From Ruminococcus sp. (GTDB taxonomy: Bacteria; Bacillota; Clostridia; Oscillospirales; Ruminococcaceae): DNA of 63,605 nucleotides. Under the pieces are notes generated by a model that ran no database searches, was not told the origin of the DNA, and saw nothing but the letters and a program-made list of their open reading frames with translations. The position numbers were made by a program, and so were the translations under genes. The stretch lies in contig JAFWWU010000140.1 of assembly GCA_017523285.1 (NCBI GenBank), positions 1-63,605 of the forward strand. Reading direction: 5' to 3'. Of the stretch, positions 55,259 through 63,605 are shown piece by piece; the stretch's first letter is position 1, and each line of letters starts with the position of its first letter.

Positions 55259-56422
55259 TTATTTATTCTGATTGCTTTTTGGCATATTGTATTTTTCATT
55301 GAATTCATTCTTGATAGCTTCAAGACGAACCTGATCCTCGACACGCTTCTTCTTAGCGTTCTCCTGAATAAGCTTTGTTTCATCAATACCGTTTACAATA
55401 GTTCTCCATGTAGATTCAAGAGTTTCAATCTTAACAGCACTTGTTGATGCAAGTGAAGCTGTCATCTTGGACTGTGCAACTGTATTGTTAGCATTCTTGA
55501 TGAGCATTTCATTTGTCTTTTCATCAAGAGCAGCCATTGATTCAGCCTGTACACGCTGTCTTTTAAGCATAATTGCCTGTGCGAGTGCCTGCTTGAATAC
55601 AGGGAGTGTGATGATGAAAGCAGAATTGATTTTTCTTACAAGGTTCATATTGCTGAATTCCATTGTCTTAATCATAGGAATTGACTGAATTGCGACGTTT
55701 TCAGCAATACGGAGATCCTGAGTTCTCTGTTCAAGCATCATAAGTGCCTGCTGTAAGCTCTGGATTTCAAACTGGATTGAATTATCGCCTGTTGATTCGA
55801 GGTCAACCTGTCTTTGAGCGATGTATTCCTCGATTTCACGACAGCCCTGTTCGCCTGCGAGGATGTATTTTACAAGCTCATGATAATACTGAACGTTTGC
55901 ATCAAACATTGTATTGAGCTTGCGGTTTGATTCCTTGATTTCAGACTCATATTTTTTAAGCTGAACGTAGATTTTGTCAACCTCTTCACCCATAGTATGG
56001 TATTTTGCAAGGATTTTATCAAGCTGTTTTCTGAGATTATCGAAAAGCTTGCCGAAAAGGCTCTTATTTTCCTTGATTTCGTCGATATCGAACTTTTCCA
56101 TAATCTTTGCAAGAGTATTGAGCATCTCGCTTGATTCATCAAGCTGTGACATATTCATACTGTTGAGTACGATGTCAGAAGCCTTTGAAATTTCTTCGGC
56201 AACAGGTGCACCGAATGAAACGATAGACTCAAGATTATGGATTTCGATAGTGCTTACGATTGCATCTACTTCAGGAGAATTGACAAGCTCTGCGTTCATC
56301 TGCTGTCTGTCTGCAACAATATCGTATTCTTTTACTTCTTCGATCTGATTTGCTGCTGCGGGAGCTGTAGTAGTTGCGGGTGTCTGTGGAGTTTCTGCAG
56401 GTTTTGAAAAGTTTAATCCCAT
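55259..56422 (-). CDS. TelA-like toxic anion resistance protein (YceH equivalent)
   Basis: 387-aa mostly helical cytoplasmic protein: a Pro/Thr/Ala-rich N-terminus, then long coiled-coil segments (EEVDKIYVQLKKYESEIKES). The family block near 240-300 (MIKTMEFSNMNLVRKINSAF, FKQALAQAIMLKRQR) is TelA-like. It lies between yceG and terD, as in yceGH-type clusters. The biochemical role is unknown. Confidence 0.9.
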   Translation of the reverse strand: MGLNFSKPAETPQTPATTTAPAAANQIEEVKEYDIVADRQQMNAELVNSPEVDAIVSTIEIHNLESIVSFGAPVAEEISKASDIVLNSMNMSQLDESSEMLNTLAKIMEKFDIDEIKENKSLFGKLFDNLRKQLDKILAKYHTMGEEVDKIYVQLKKYESEIKESNRKLNTMFDANVQYYHELVKYILAGEQGCREIEEYIAQRQVDLESTGDNSIQFEIQSLQQALMMLEQRTQDLRIAENVAIQSIPMIKTMEFSNMNLVRKINSAFIITLPVFKQALAQAIMLKRQRVQAESMAALDEKTNEMLIKNANNTVAQSKMTASLASTSAVKIETLESTWRTIVNGIDETKLIQENAKKKRVEDQVRLEAIKNEFNEKYNMPKSNQNK

Positions 56423-56424
56423 AG

Positions 56425-58686
56425 TTATGTACCTCTCTTGAATATTTTATCACGCCATGACTGACGTGTACTTGACTGAATTAATCTGAAATCGGGGATA
56501 TGCAGGTCGTAAAGATAATTGCCTGCCTGATGCTCCTCGATAACATCACCGTTAAAGTGATTTTCTACCGTCCTGTATCCCGTAGGAACGAAAAACAGTA
56601 CATCAAAGCCTATAAGACTGAGAAGTGCGGTAAGTATTGAATCTTCAAGTGAAATTAATTTTTCACTTGTATTGATGTATATTATCTTAGGATTTTTCTT
56701 TGTGAAGTCAAATCTCTGGATAAGCCTTACAATTTCGGTTTTCATTGACAGTGCAACAGAAACTATTGTGTATTCCGTGCCATTCTGGAATGTGCCTTTT
56801 ATAAGCTTTCTGTCAATGAGAAGCTGGATTTTATCAAGGATATGCTCCTGCATATTTTCCCTTAAAAATCCGTATTGATAGCATTTATGCGAGCGTATTT
56901 TTTCACGCTGAAGCTTGCCGTTTTTCAGAAATTCTGCCGCAAACGGCTTTACTGAATTTCCCGGCGGTACAAATGGAGTTGTCTTAATCAGATATGTTTC
57001 AGGTGTTACAAGTGATTTTATATCTGACCAGTACTGTGTGAGCTGTGAATCCTTTACTCCCGAAACCTTAGCGAAAATGACAGGCATCATAACCGTATCG
57101 TTTTCTGTGCTGAAATTCGGTCTGTATTTAAGCTCCTGATCCCACAGAATAGCAATTTCCTCATACATTGTACTCAGAATTACAGGCATAGCCTTGCCAT
57201 GCTGCATATTTCTGTACATTCCCGAATCCTGATACATCATTGTATCAAGCTCACGTTCTGCATGATAAGCGGCTGTTCCTACTCTGATATTTGAAGTGCT
57301 GTCGGGGAATTGTTCAATGTCAAGCGGAGTTGTGTAATTTACTTCAAACAAGACATTATCCTCGACGCAGCATTTTGCTTTAAGCGACGGATTGAAGATT
57401 ATTACATCAATCGGAAGCTTAGCAAGGAATTTTATGAATAATGCTTCGTTATCTGTAAGGCAAGGTCCGAACAGAATAAAGCATGGGATTTCATTTGGCT
57501 TGATACTGAGTTTTGACTGATAGCGTCTGAACCAGCATATAAGATATACCGCCTTGTTCATAAGCTTATTCAGATTAAGCGAATAATTCTTCTCGGCTTC
57601 GAGAAGTGTATCTATAAAAGCCTTGCGGATTACCGATGAAAGTATTGGTGTACCTGTAAAGCCTGTTTTTGCCGAAAGGTCTGAGAGCATTTTTTCCGTA
57701 TCGGGATAGTTTTCACGCTTTACTGAAGCAATTTCATCAGGTGTAGGCATTGGTATGCTTTTATTTATTATGAGCTTTTTTCTGCCTGATTTTTCAAGCT
57801 CAGAGTTCAGATGTGCAAGCTCATTCTGATATGTTACCTTATCCTCAACACCGTTCATACGGAAGAAGCAGTTATAGAAAAATCTTGAATCTGTGCCTCT
57901 TGATGATGGGGGAGTGAGGATATCCTCATAGAATTTACCACTGCACCATGCATTCGTGCAGTTGATAATTTCAGGTTCTTTCCCGTACATTCTTGCACGG
58001 TTTGCTTTTTTTACTATTTCTTTTTTGATAGTTTCAAGCGAGAAATCCTGTGGGAAAGCTGTCTGATTCTGTATTTCAAGCTTGTCCGAGCGTGCAGATG
58101 AAGCATCTACTGAAAGATATGCACTGTCGCCGCCGTATTGCAGAAGAACAATATCACAGCCTGCCGTTGAAAGAATAGAAAGGAGAATAAGCTCATAGTT
58201 TGAAACATTCCCCTGATAGAGAATTTTCGGTATCTGATTGTTACCGAGCTGATTTACAATTCTCTCGAATTTATAGTAAAGCCAACACATCATTTTGACG
58301 TAGGCATTTTTCAGCATATTATCGTTTTTGCCCTCTTGTTTTAATTTCATAAGAGTAGCAAACAATGAATCCGCCACATTTTTACGCTGTGTGGGAGTCA
58401 TTCTCGGGAGCCATTTACTGAGCCTCTGATTGAAGAATTCAGCAGACATCTGAAAATCCTGTCCCATAATTTCGTTATAGTATGATAAATTCTTTTCATC
58501 GGGATTTGCGATTTTATTTTCAATTATTACACCTGACATTCTTGCCGCATTGTAATATTCGGTAATAAAATTATGTATTTCAGCGTTATATCCGCATATT
58601 CTGTAAAAGAATACACCTTTTACGCTTCTTTTATCAAGGTCGAGAAAAAAATCGTTTAATTGATGAATTTTAATATGTTCAAGCAT
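56425..58686 (-). CDS. yceG: YceG-like protein of the Ter stress operon
   Basis: 753 aa, no signal peptide. It is similar to Bacillus YceG, a companion of TerD and TelA. Conserved-looking stretches are WLPRMTPTQRKNVADSLFAT, IPKILYQGNVSNYELILLSI and PCFILFGPCLTDNEALFIKF. No catalytic motif is recognised. It is first in the operon, with a consensus promoter and a 67-nt leader. GGCGGTGA precedes the ATG. Confidence 0.85.
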   Translation of the reverse strand: MLEHIKIHQLNDFFLDLDKRSVKGVFFYRICGYNAEIHNFITEYYNAARMSGVIIENKIANPDEKNLSYYNEIMGQDFQMSAEFFNQRLSKWLPRMTPTQRKNVADSLFATLMKLKQEGKNDNMLKNAYVKMMCWLYYKFERIVNQLGNNQIPKILYQGNVSNYELILLSILSTAGCDIVLLQYGGDSAYLSVDASSARSDKLEIQNQTAFPQDFSLETIKKEIVKKANRARMYGKEPEIINCTNAWCSGKFYEDILTPPSSRGTDSRFFYNCFFRMNGVEDKVTYQNELAHLNSELEKSGRKKLIINKSIPMPTPDEIASVKRENYPDTEKMLSDLSAKTGFTGTPILSSVIRKAFIDTLLEAEKNYSLNLNKLMNKAVYLICWFRRYQSKLSIKPNEIPCFILFGPCLTDNEALFIKFLAKLPIDVIIFNPSLKAKCCVEDNVLFEVNYTTPLDIEQFPDSTSNIRVGTAAYHAERELDTMMYQDSGMYRNMQHGKAMPVILSTMYEEIAILWDQELKYRPNFSTENDTVMMPVIFAKVSGVKDSQLTQYWSDIKSLVTPETYLIKTTPFVPPGNSVKPFAAEFLKNGKLQREKIRSHKCYQYGFLRENMQEHILDKIQLLIDRKLIKGTFQNGTEYTIVSVALSMKTEIVRLIQRFDFTKKNPKIIYINTSEKLISLEDSILTALLSLIGFDVLFFVPTGYRTVENHFNGDVIEEHQAGNYLYDLHIPDFRLIQSSTRQSWRDKIFKRGT

Positions 58687-58710
58687 ATATTTTCACCGCC
58701 GTATTTATAG

Positions 58711-58736
58711 ATTACAGATATTATATAAGCTGTAAT
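58711..58736 (-). promoter_or_regulatory. Inverted repeat in the Ter operon leader
   Basis: ATTACAG (58711-58717) and CTGTAAT (58730-58736), 12 bp apart, downstream of the promoter. The TACAG/CTGTA arms resemble those in the htrA leader at 38185-38209. Confidence 0.4.
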
Positions 58737-58759
58737 TACATTTTTCATTTATTCTTTAA

Positions 58760-58788
58760 ATTATAACATATTTTGTATAAAAAGTCAA
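58760..58788 (-). promoter_or_regulatory. Promoter of the Ter operon
   Basis: Minus strand TTGACT (58788-58783) and TATAAT (58765-58760), spacer 17 bp, 74 bp before the yceG ATG. Confidence 0.8.
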
Positions 58789-58846
58789 TAAAATATGCTC
58801 CTGCAAACAAGTATTTTTATAAAATAAAACTATCTGTATTCTTAAA

Positions 58847-58866
58847 TCAGAATTATACAATTCTGA
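58847..58866 (-). terminator. Weak terminator after the MFS gene
   Basis: TCAGAATT (58847-58854) pairs with AATTCTGA (58859-58866), 18 nt past the stop. The minus-strand tail is only moderately T-rich. Confidence 0.45.
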
Positions 58867-58883
58867 CGTAAATACTTGGTTTT

Positions 58884-60050
58884 TTATTTGTTGTGAGCAG
58901 TGCATTTATTGAGCCATTCTGTCATAATAAGTAAAGAAACGGCAAAGAATGCAAGATAAATCGGATATAATCCGATATTTATATGCTGCGCAATGACTCC
59001 GAAAAGCGGAGGCATAAACGTTGAACCTACATAAGCGCTTGCCATTTGTATTCCTACAAGCGACTGTGAATTTTCCTTTCCGAAGTTGTAAGGTGTAGAG
59101 TGAATAATACATGGATAAACAGGTGCTGCACCGAGTCCGATTATCACAAGTCCTATAAGTGCAGGAATGTCGGCTTCATATGGAATTGCAGTAAGCGTAA
59201 TTCCGCCGAGCATAATAATTACACCTGTTCTTATCATATTTTTATCGCCGAATTTATCAGCGATAAAGCCGTTAAGGAAACGCCCTATTGTTTCACCCAG
59301 ATAGAAAAGTGAAGCGAATTTTGCGGCAGTTTCGGCATTTACACCTCTGAAATCAGACATATAGCTTGCCGCCCAAAGTCCTGCTGTGCCTTCAACAGCA
59401 CAGAAGCAAAGAAAAGCACAAAGTACCATTGGTACTCCGTTTATACGGAATGCCTGAGAAAGTGTAAGTGATTTTGGTGTAACTTCATCTTCTGATTGTG
59501 AAGTCTTGCTTTTCCAGATAGGAAGTGTGAAAAACATTACTGCTGTAAGTGCAAGCTGTAATATTCCTACTGTAAGGTAACCCTTTTCCCAGCCAAAATT
59601 TCTTGTAAGGCAAAAGCTCATGATAGCAGGGCTGATTGTTACGCCTACGCCCCAGAATGCGTGAAGCCAGCTCATGTGACGTGAGGAATAATGAAGTGCC
59701 ACGAAGTTATTGAGTGCAGCGTCAATCGCACCTGCACCTATTCCGTAAGGAATTGCAAGCAGGCAAAGCATAAGGATTGAATCAGCAAGTGAAAATCCTA
59801 TAAGTGCAATTGCTGTAATCCCTGTGCTTACTGCAGTAACTAAACCTGTTCCGAGCCTATTTATAACTCTTGCGGAATACAGACTTGAAATAATTGTGCC
59901 GCATGAAATTATCATTGTGATAATTCCTGCATAGGAAAGCGGTGCATTGAGGTCAAGTCGCATTACAGGCCATGCGGCACCAAGAAGCGAATCTGGAAGT
60001 CCAAGGCTTATAAATGCGGCATATATGATTGCGAGCAGTAATGAAAACAT
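58884..60050 (-). CDS. Major facilitator superfamily permease
   Basis: 388 aa with about twelve helices in two halves, a central basic-acidic loop (WKSKTSQSEDEVTPKS), YGIGAGAIDAALNNFVALHY and FLNGFIADKFGDKN. It resembles fucose-permease-like MFS proteins. ATG 60050 has AAGGAG 8 nt upstream and is preferred over 60074. The substrate is unknown. Confidence 0.88.
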   Translation of the reverse strand: MFSLLLAIIYAAFISLGLPDSLLGAAWPVMRLDLNAPLSYAGIITMIISCGTIISSLYSARVINRLGTGLVTAVSTGITAIALIGFSLADSILMLCLLAIPYGIGAGAIDAALNNFVALHYSSRHMSWLHAFWGVGVTISPAIMSFCLTRNFGWEKGYLTVGILQLALTAVMFFTLPIWKSKTSQSEDEVTPKSLTLSQAFRINGVPMVLCAFLCFCAVEGTAGLWAASYMSDFRGVNAETAAKFASLFYLGETIGRFLNGFIADKFGDKNMIRTGVIIMLGGITLTAIPYEADIPALIGLVIIGLGAAPVYPCIIHSTPYNFGKENSQSLVGIQMASAYVGSTFMPPLFGVIAQHINIGLYPIYLAFFAVSLLIMTEWLNKCTAHNK

Positions 60051-60086
60051 ATTTTTAACTCCTTGAATATTCATATCGTTAAAAAT

Positions 60087-60115
60087 ACTTTATCAGAAAA
60101 AAGGGTAAATGTCAA
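60087..60115 (-). promoter_or_regulatory. Proximal promoter of the MFS gene
   Basis: Minus strand TTGACA (60115-60110) and TAAAGT (60092-60087), spacer 17 bp. Confidence 0.6.
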
Positions 60116-60157
60116 TATTATTCATATCGTCACAAGCTCTTATCTGACTGTAATATG

Positions 60158-60186
60158 ATTATATCATAAGTTCAAATGAACTTCAA
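60158..60186 (-). promoter_or_regulatory. Distal minus-strand promoter with operator-like palindrome
   Basis: Minus strand TTGAAG (60186-60181) and TATAAT (60163-60158), spacer 17 bp. The palindrome AAGTTCA-aa-TGAACTT (60168-60183) lies in the spacer, where a repressor would block polymerase. The 145 bp from here to 60332 hold nothing else recognised. Confidence 0.6.
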
Positions 60187-60332
60187 ATAGTGTTTTTTGA
60201 CATTTCGACACGTTATGGTGATTAATTCTGTATTTTTTTGTAAATAGCTCTCTGTTTTATAAAATTACATTATATTTCTCACGATTTCTTCATTGTATGT
60301 TTTTTGATGAATATTTCATTTTTTCTTTGCTA

Positions 60333-60361
60333 TTGAAAAATAGCTCCAAATATGGTAAACT
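60333..60361 (+). promoter_or_regulatory. Promoter of the AlbA_2/ATPase gene
   Basis: TTGAAA (60333-60338) and TAAACT (60356-60361), spacer 17 bp, 29 bp before the ATG. Confidence 0.6.
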
Positions 60362-60390
60362 ACAATTAAAGAAATGCAGGAGGGGATAAA

Positions 60391-61842
60391 ATGCTTGATT
60401 TGTCAAATCTCGAAAAATATAAAGAAAATAACCGCATTGAAGCTAAAAAGGCAACAGGCGGACTTCCACGCAGTATATGGGAAACTTATTCTGCTTTTGC
60501 AAATACTCTTGGCGGAGTCATTCTCCTCGGTGTAGAGGAGCGTGAAGATAAATCACTTCATCCCGTAGACCTTACCGATACAGACTGGCTTCTTACGGAT
60601 TTCTGGGAAACTATCAATAATCCCTCAAAGGTAAGCCTTAATATTCTTACTGATAAGGATGTAAAGGTGCGTATTTCGGAGGGGAAAAGGATTATTGTTA
60701 TAAATGTTCCCCGTGCACAGAGAAGTGAAAAGCCTGTTTATATAGAAGATAATCCGTTTCTCGGCACTTACCGCAGAAATGGTGAGGGAGATTATCGCTG
60801 TACTCCGCAGGAGGTTGCGGCAATGCAGCGTGACGCATTATACAAAAGCAATGATATTCTTGTTCTTGAGGATATGGATATTGATGTTTTCGATTATAAC
60901 AGTATTGCAAGCTATCGTATGCGTATGAATTCTTCACGCCCAGGACACATATGGGGAACGCTTGATGATATAGATTTTCTGCAAAAGCTCGGTGCTGTCG
61001 GAAAAGGCGATGACGGCAGACTTCATCCTACTGCGGCAGGACTTCTTATGTTCGGATATGAATATGAAATAGTGCGTGAGTTTCCGTCATATTTTCTTGA
61101 TTATCAGGAGAAAAACGATAATGATACAGGCTGTGTTGACAGAATTGTTTCATCTTCGGGTGACTGGAGCGGTAATATTTATGATTTCTATTTCAGAGTA
61201 TACAAGAAAATCTCAAAGGATATAAATGTTTCTCAGAATAATGCAGGTGATAATGATTCTCCCGTTCATAAGGCGCTCAGAGAGGCTCTGACAAACTGTC
61301 TTATCAATGCTGATTATTACGGCAGACAAGGGCTTGTTATCGTAAAGAGAAAAAGCATGATTACCTTTTCAAATCCCGGCGGCTTCCGCATTGATATAGA
61401 AGCGGCGAAAAGCGGAGGAATTTCAGACCCAAGAAATACTACTCTTATCAGAATGTTCAATCTCATAGATATAGGCAAACGTGCAGGAAGCGGTATTCCG
61501 AGTATTTTCCATATATGGAATTTACAGGGCTGGAAAACTCCTGTTATTACCGAGGAATTCAAGCCTGAGAGAATTACATTGTCACTTTCTCTTGAAGAAG
61601 GCGATGCCGCTGATAGCAATAGTGTCGCTTCTAATCGTATCAGGGATATGCAGAGGGATATGCAGAAAGACGCTATAATTGAATATCTTACGGATAATGT
61701 TTCTGCAAAAGCTGTGGATATTTCTGAATATATCGGTGCAGAATTAAAACAGACGGAAATTCTGCTCGGTGAGCTTGTTGATGATGAAATCATTGTACGG
61801 GATTTTGGTAAACAGGGGAAAATATATATTCTTAAAGCTTAG
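60391..61842 (+). CDS. AlbA_2 domain and ATPase-like putative regulator
   Basis: 483 aa: an N-terminal Schlafen/AlbA_2 domain (KENNRIEAKKATGGLPRSIW, FANTLGGVILLGVEE), a GHKL-type ATPase-like domain (ALREALTNCLINADYYGRQG, IDIGKRAGSGIPSIF) and a C-terminal winged-helix-like segment (about 425-483). Such proteins are annotated as putative transcriptional regulators; function is not established. AGGAGGGG precedes the ATG. Confidence 0.85.
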   Translation: MLDLSNLEKYKENNRIEAKKATGGLPRSIWETYSAFANTLGGVILLGVEEREDKSLHPVDLTDTDWLLTDFWETINNPSKVSLNILTDKDVKVRISEGKRIIVINVPRAQRSEKPVYIEDNPFLGTYRRNGEGDYRCTPQEVAAMQRDALYKSNDILVLEDMDIDVFDYNSIASYRMRMNSSRPGHIWGTLDDIDFLQKLGAVGKGDDGRLHPTAAGLLMFGYEYEIVREFPSYFLDYQEKNDNDTGCVDRIVSSSGDWSGNIYDFYFRVYKKISKDINVSQNNAGDNDSPVHKALREALTNCLINADYYGRQGLVIVKRKSMITFSNPGGFRIDIEAAKSGGISDPRNTTLIRMFNLIDIGKRAGSGIPSIFHIWNLQGWKTPVITEEFKPERITLSLSLEEGDAADSNSVASNRIRDMQRDMQKDAIIEYLTDNVSAKAVDISEYIGAELKQTEILLGELVDDEIIVRDFGKQGKIYILKA

Positions 61843-61862
61843 ATTATCTGGATGTGATTAAT

Positions 61863-63302
61863 TTGAAAAAAACATATATTACAACAATGCCCAATCATAT
61901 CGGTGCATTTTTAAAAGCAAGCAGATGCTTTGCAGAGCTTGGAATCAACATAACACGAGTGAGCTATAACAAGGCTATTGATTCGCATACTCTTTTCATT
62001 GATGCAGAGGGGACACCCTCACAGCTTGAAAAGGCTGATATACGTCTTACCGAGATAGGCTATTTACAGCCCGATAAAAACGATACAAGCATTGTGCTTC
62101 TTGAATTCTGTCTTAAGGATGTCCCGGGGAGCGTTACTGATGTACTTGCACTTATAGATAAATTTGATTTTAACATATCATATATAAGCTCACAGGAAAA
62201 CGGTACTGATTATCAGCTTTTCAAAATGGGACTTTTTGTGGATGACGCAGATAAGATTTCGCACTTTCTTTCTGAAGCGGAAAAGCTTTGCCGAGTACGC
62301 ATGATTGATTATAATCATACTGAAAAATTCTATGACAACAGTATTTTCTATAACAGCTTTGTTTCTGAAATTGCAAGGAATATCGGTCTTTCCGATGAAA
62401 TGAAGGACAGACTTCTTATAAATACAAATCTTGCAATGCAGACTCTTGACGAGCAGGGAATGTCGCCTTACAGAACATTTGACAGTATCGGCAGATTTGC
62501 TGAGCTTTTAGCTTCGTGCAAGGGTGAGAATTTTCTTCCGAGAATTACAACTCACAGAATTACCGATAATACAGAGATTATTCTCATTGAGCCGCCATGC
62601 GGAAGCAATACCGCAATTATAAAAAGCGGCAGTGAGTTTTTATTCATTGACTGCGGATATGCTTGTTACAGAGAGGAAATGGAACAGCTTTTCAGAAAAA
62701 TACTGCCCGATTATGATAATATGAAGAAAACAGTTCTCATAACTCATGCAGACCTTGACCACTGCGGATTGCTTCCATTATTTGATGAGATTATAGCGAG
62801 CGAAAAAAGTGCAGAGTGTCTTGAAGCGGAATACTGCGGAGATGATGGATTCAGAGAGCAGAACAGGCTTCACAAGCCTTATATAAATATCTGCAAAATT
62901 CTTACAGGATATATGCCGCCGACTCCCGAAAAGGTAAAAATAATCCATAAAGGACGAACAGAAGAAAATATGCCGCTTGTGCAGACGGGGTTCTTTGATT
63001 TCGGCGACCTGCACTTTGAGGTTTACGAGGGCAGGGGAGGCCATCTTGCAGGTGAAATTGTCCTTATAGATTATGCAAATCACATCGCCTTTACGGGAGA
63101 TGTGTATGTGAATATAAAGGGATTTACTCCCGAACAGGCAAAATATAATCAGTATGCACCTATTCTTATGACATCTGTTGATACAGACCCTAAACTGTGT
63201 GCCGTTGAAAGAAAGACTATAATGCAAAGGCTCGGAGCAGGCAAATGGCAGATTTTCGGTGCACATGGCTTTAAAAAGGATTATTGTGTCAATGAGCAGT
63301 AA
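61863..63302 (+). CDS. ACT-ACT-metallo-beta-lactamase-fold fusion
   Basis: 479 aa. Two N-terminal ACT-like domains (KKTYITTMPNHIGAFLKASR and CLKDVPGSVTDVLALIDKF), a helical middle (about 155-215), then a metallo-beta-lactamase fold with THADLDHCG (His295, Asp299, His300) and GGHLAGE as metal sites. ACT domains usually bind amino acids, so ligand-controlled hydrolysis is inferred. TTG 61863 gives the normal ACT start; GTG 61854 is in frame but sits in the GGATGTGA ribosome site. Confidence 0.8.
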   Translation: MKKTYITTMPNHIGAFLKASRCFAELGINITRVSYNKAIDSHTLFIDAEGTPSQLEKADIRLTEIGYLQPDKNDTSIVLLEFCLKDVPGSVTDVLALIDKFDFNISYISSQENGTDYQLFKMGLFVDDADKISHFLSEAEKLCRVRMIDYNHTEKFYDNSIFYNSFVSEIARNIGLSDEMKDRLLINTNLAMQTLDEQGMSPYRTFDSIGRFAELLASCKGENFLPRITTHRITDNTEIILIEPPCGSNTAIIKSGSEFLFIDCGYACYREEMEQLFRKILPDYDNMKKTVLITHADLDHCGLLPLFDEIIASEKSAECLEAEYCGDDGFREQNRLHKPYINICKILTGYMPPTPEKVKIIHKGRTEENMPLVQTGFFDFGDLHFEVYEGRGGHLAGEIVLIDYANHIAFTGDVYVNIKGFTPEQAKYNQYAPILMTSVDTDPKLCAVERKTIMQRLGAGKWQIFGAHGFKKDYCVNEQ

Positions 63303-63310
63303 AAATCTTT

Positions 63311-63339
63311 TTGGACAAAAATATTAATACTGACATAAT
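63311..63339 (+). promoter_or_regulatory. Possible promoter of the last gene
   Basis: TTGGAC (63311-63316) and CATAAT (63334-63339), spacer 17 bp, 11 bp before the ATG, so the leader would be very short. Confidence 0.45.
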
Positions 63340-63350
63340 GGGGGATTCTA

Positions 63351-63605
63351 ATGGAAAATATGAAGATTGAAAAAATTATATTCTTTTCACTTTTTATTCT
63401 GTTTATTATTTATTTTGTTTTTTGTTTTCCGGCTTATATTGAATCTTACATGTGGTATGCAAGTGATTATGACACAATTGTAAAAGAAAATACTTTGAAA
63501 AGAATATCTTCTTTTTTTAAAAGCAACAAAATATTATGTTCCTATTACAATAGGTTTAATTCTCAATCTAAGTATGTTGATAATATTGGTTATGCTAATT
63601 TATGC
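63351..63605 (+). CDS. Start of an AT-rich small membrane protein gene (3' truncated)
   Basis: Open from ATG 63351 to the window end (85 codons). The N-terminus has one strong membrane helix rich in Phe and Ile (IIFFSLFILFIIYFVFCF). The rest is basic and Asn/Tyr/Ser-rich. GGGGG lies upstream. The sequence is clearly more AT-rich than its neighbours, a possible sign of recent acquisition. No family is recognised. Confidence 0.6.
   Translation, partial: MENMKIEKIIFFSLFILFIIYFVFCFPAYIESYMWYASDYDTIVKENTLKRISSFFKSNKILCSYYNRFNSQSKYVDNIGYANLC

Noticed and set aside
53443..58686. Simple tellurite-resistance operon
   Set aside because: TerD and TelA names come from plasmid tellurite loci. The phosphoribosyltransferases, lyase and YceG point to a general stress system.

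Overview
The window looks like a low-GC Firmicute of the gut or rumen, most likely a Ruminococcus-type member of the Oscillospiraceae. The evidence is two type I dockerins, one of them on a large secreted pectinase; a domain-permuted GH3 beta-glucosidase; strong sigma-A promoters; AGGAGG ribosome sites; and many TTG or GTG starts. No phage, IS element, CRISPR array, rRNA or tRNA was recognised. The species is inference.

Layout. 1-4026: end of a Thr-linker/dockerin protein, then a pectin methylesterase-pectate lyase-dockerin enzyme. 4034-4309: a compact convergent locus with every part of a par/Fst-type type I toxin-antitoxin system (27-codon hydrophobic peptide, sequestered Shine-Dalgarno, antisense RNA, shared bidirectional terminator, direct repeats). 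4425-8150: heterodimeric ABC exporter (minus strand). 8242-21457: mostly plus-strand housekeeping block: EamA transporter, radical SAM pair, rplS with a structured leader, two signal peptidases, rbgA, rnhB, yraN, a frameshifted thrC, a phosphoesterase, tig, clpP and clpX.

21503-32549 (minus): eight-gene sugar-uptake-like operon with one very large binding protein, two permease pairs, an NHL-repeat protein, a YIP1 membrane protein and a DUF5696-like protein, but no ATPase. 32576-34861: ABC ATPase and permease. 34927-36664: ECF sigma factor and membrane-anchored probable anti-sigma. Then htrA, an HPr lacking Ser46, the GH3 enzyme, a LacI-type sensor fused to GGDEF, and an amino-acid ABC transporter whose binding domain is circularly permuted and fused to the permease.

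46711-58788 (minus): a Ter stress operon: yceG, telA, three terD genes, a P-type Ca2+-ATPase-like pump, then a module for an uncharacterised nucleoside-like metabolite (PRTase_2-TRSP, C-C bond lyase, StiP/PRTase_1-PELOTA, HAD phosphatase). TerC and ATP-grasp genes are absent here. 58884-63605: MFS permease with an operator-like palindrome, an AlbA_2/ATPase protein, an ACT-ACT-metallo-beta-lactamase fusion, and the start of an AT-rich membrane protein gene.

The strongest candidates for new biology are the type I toxin-antitoxin locus, the Ter operon, the permuted binding protein-permease and the DUF5696 transport operon.
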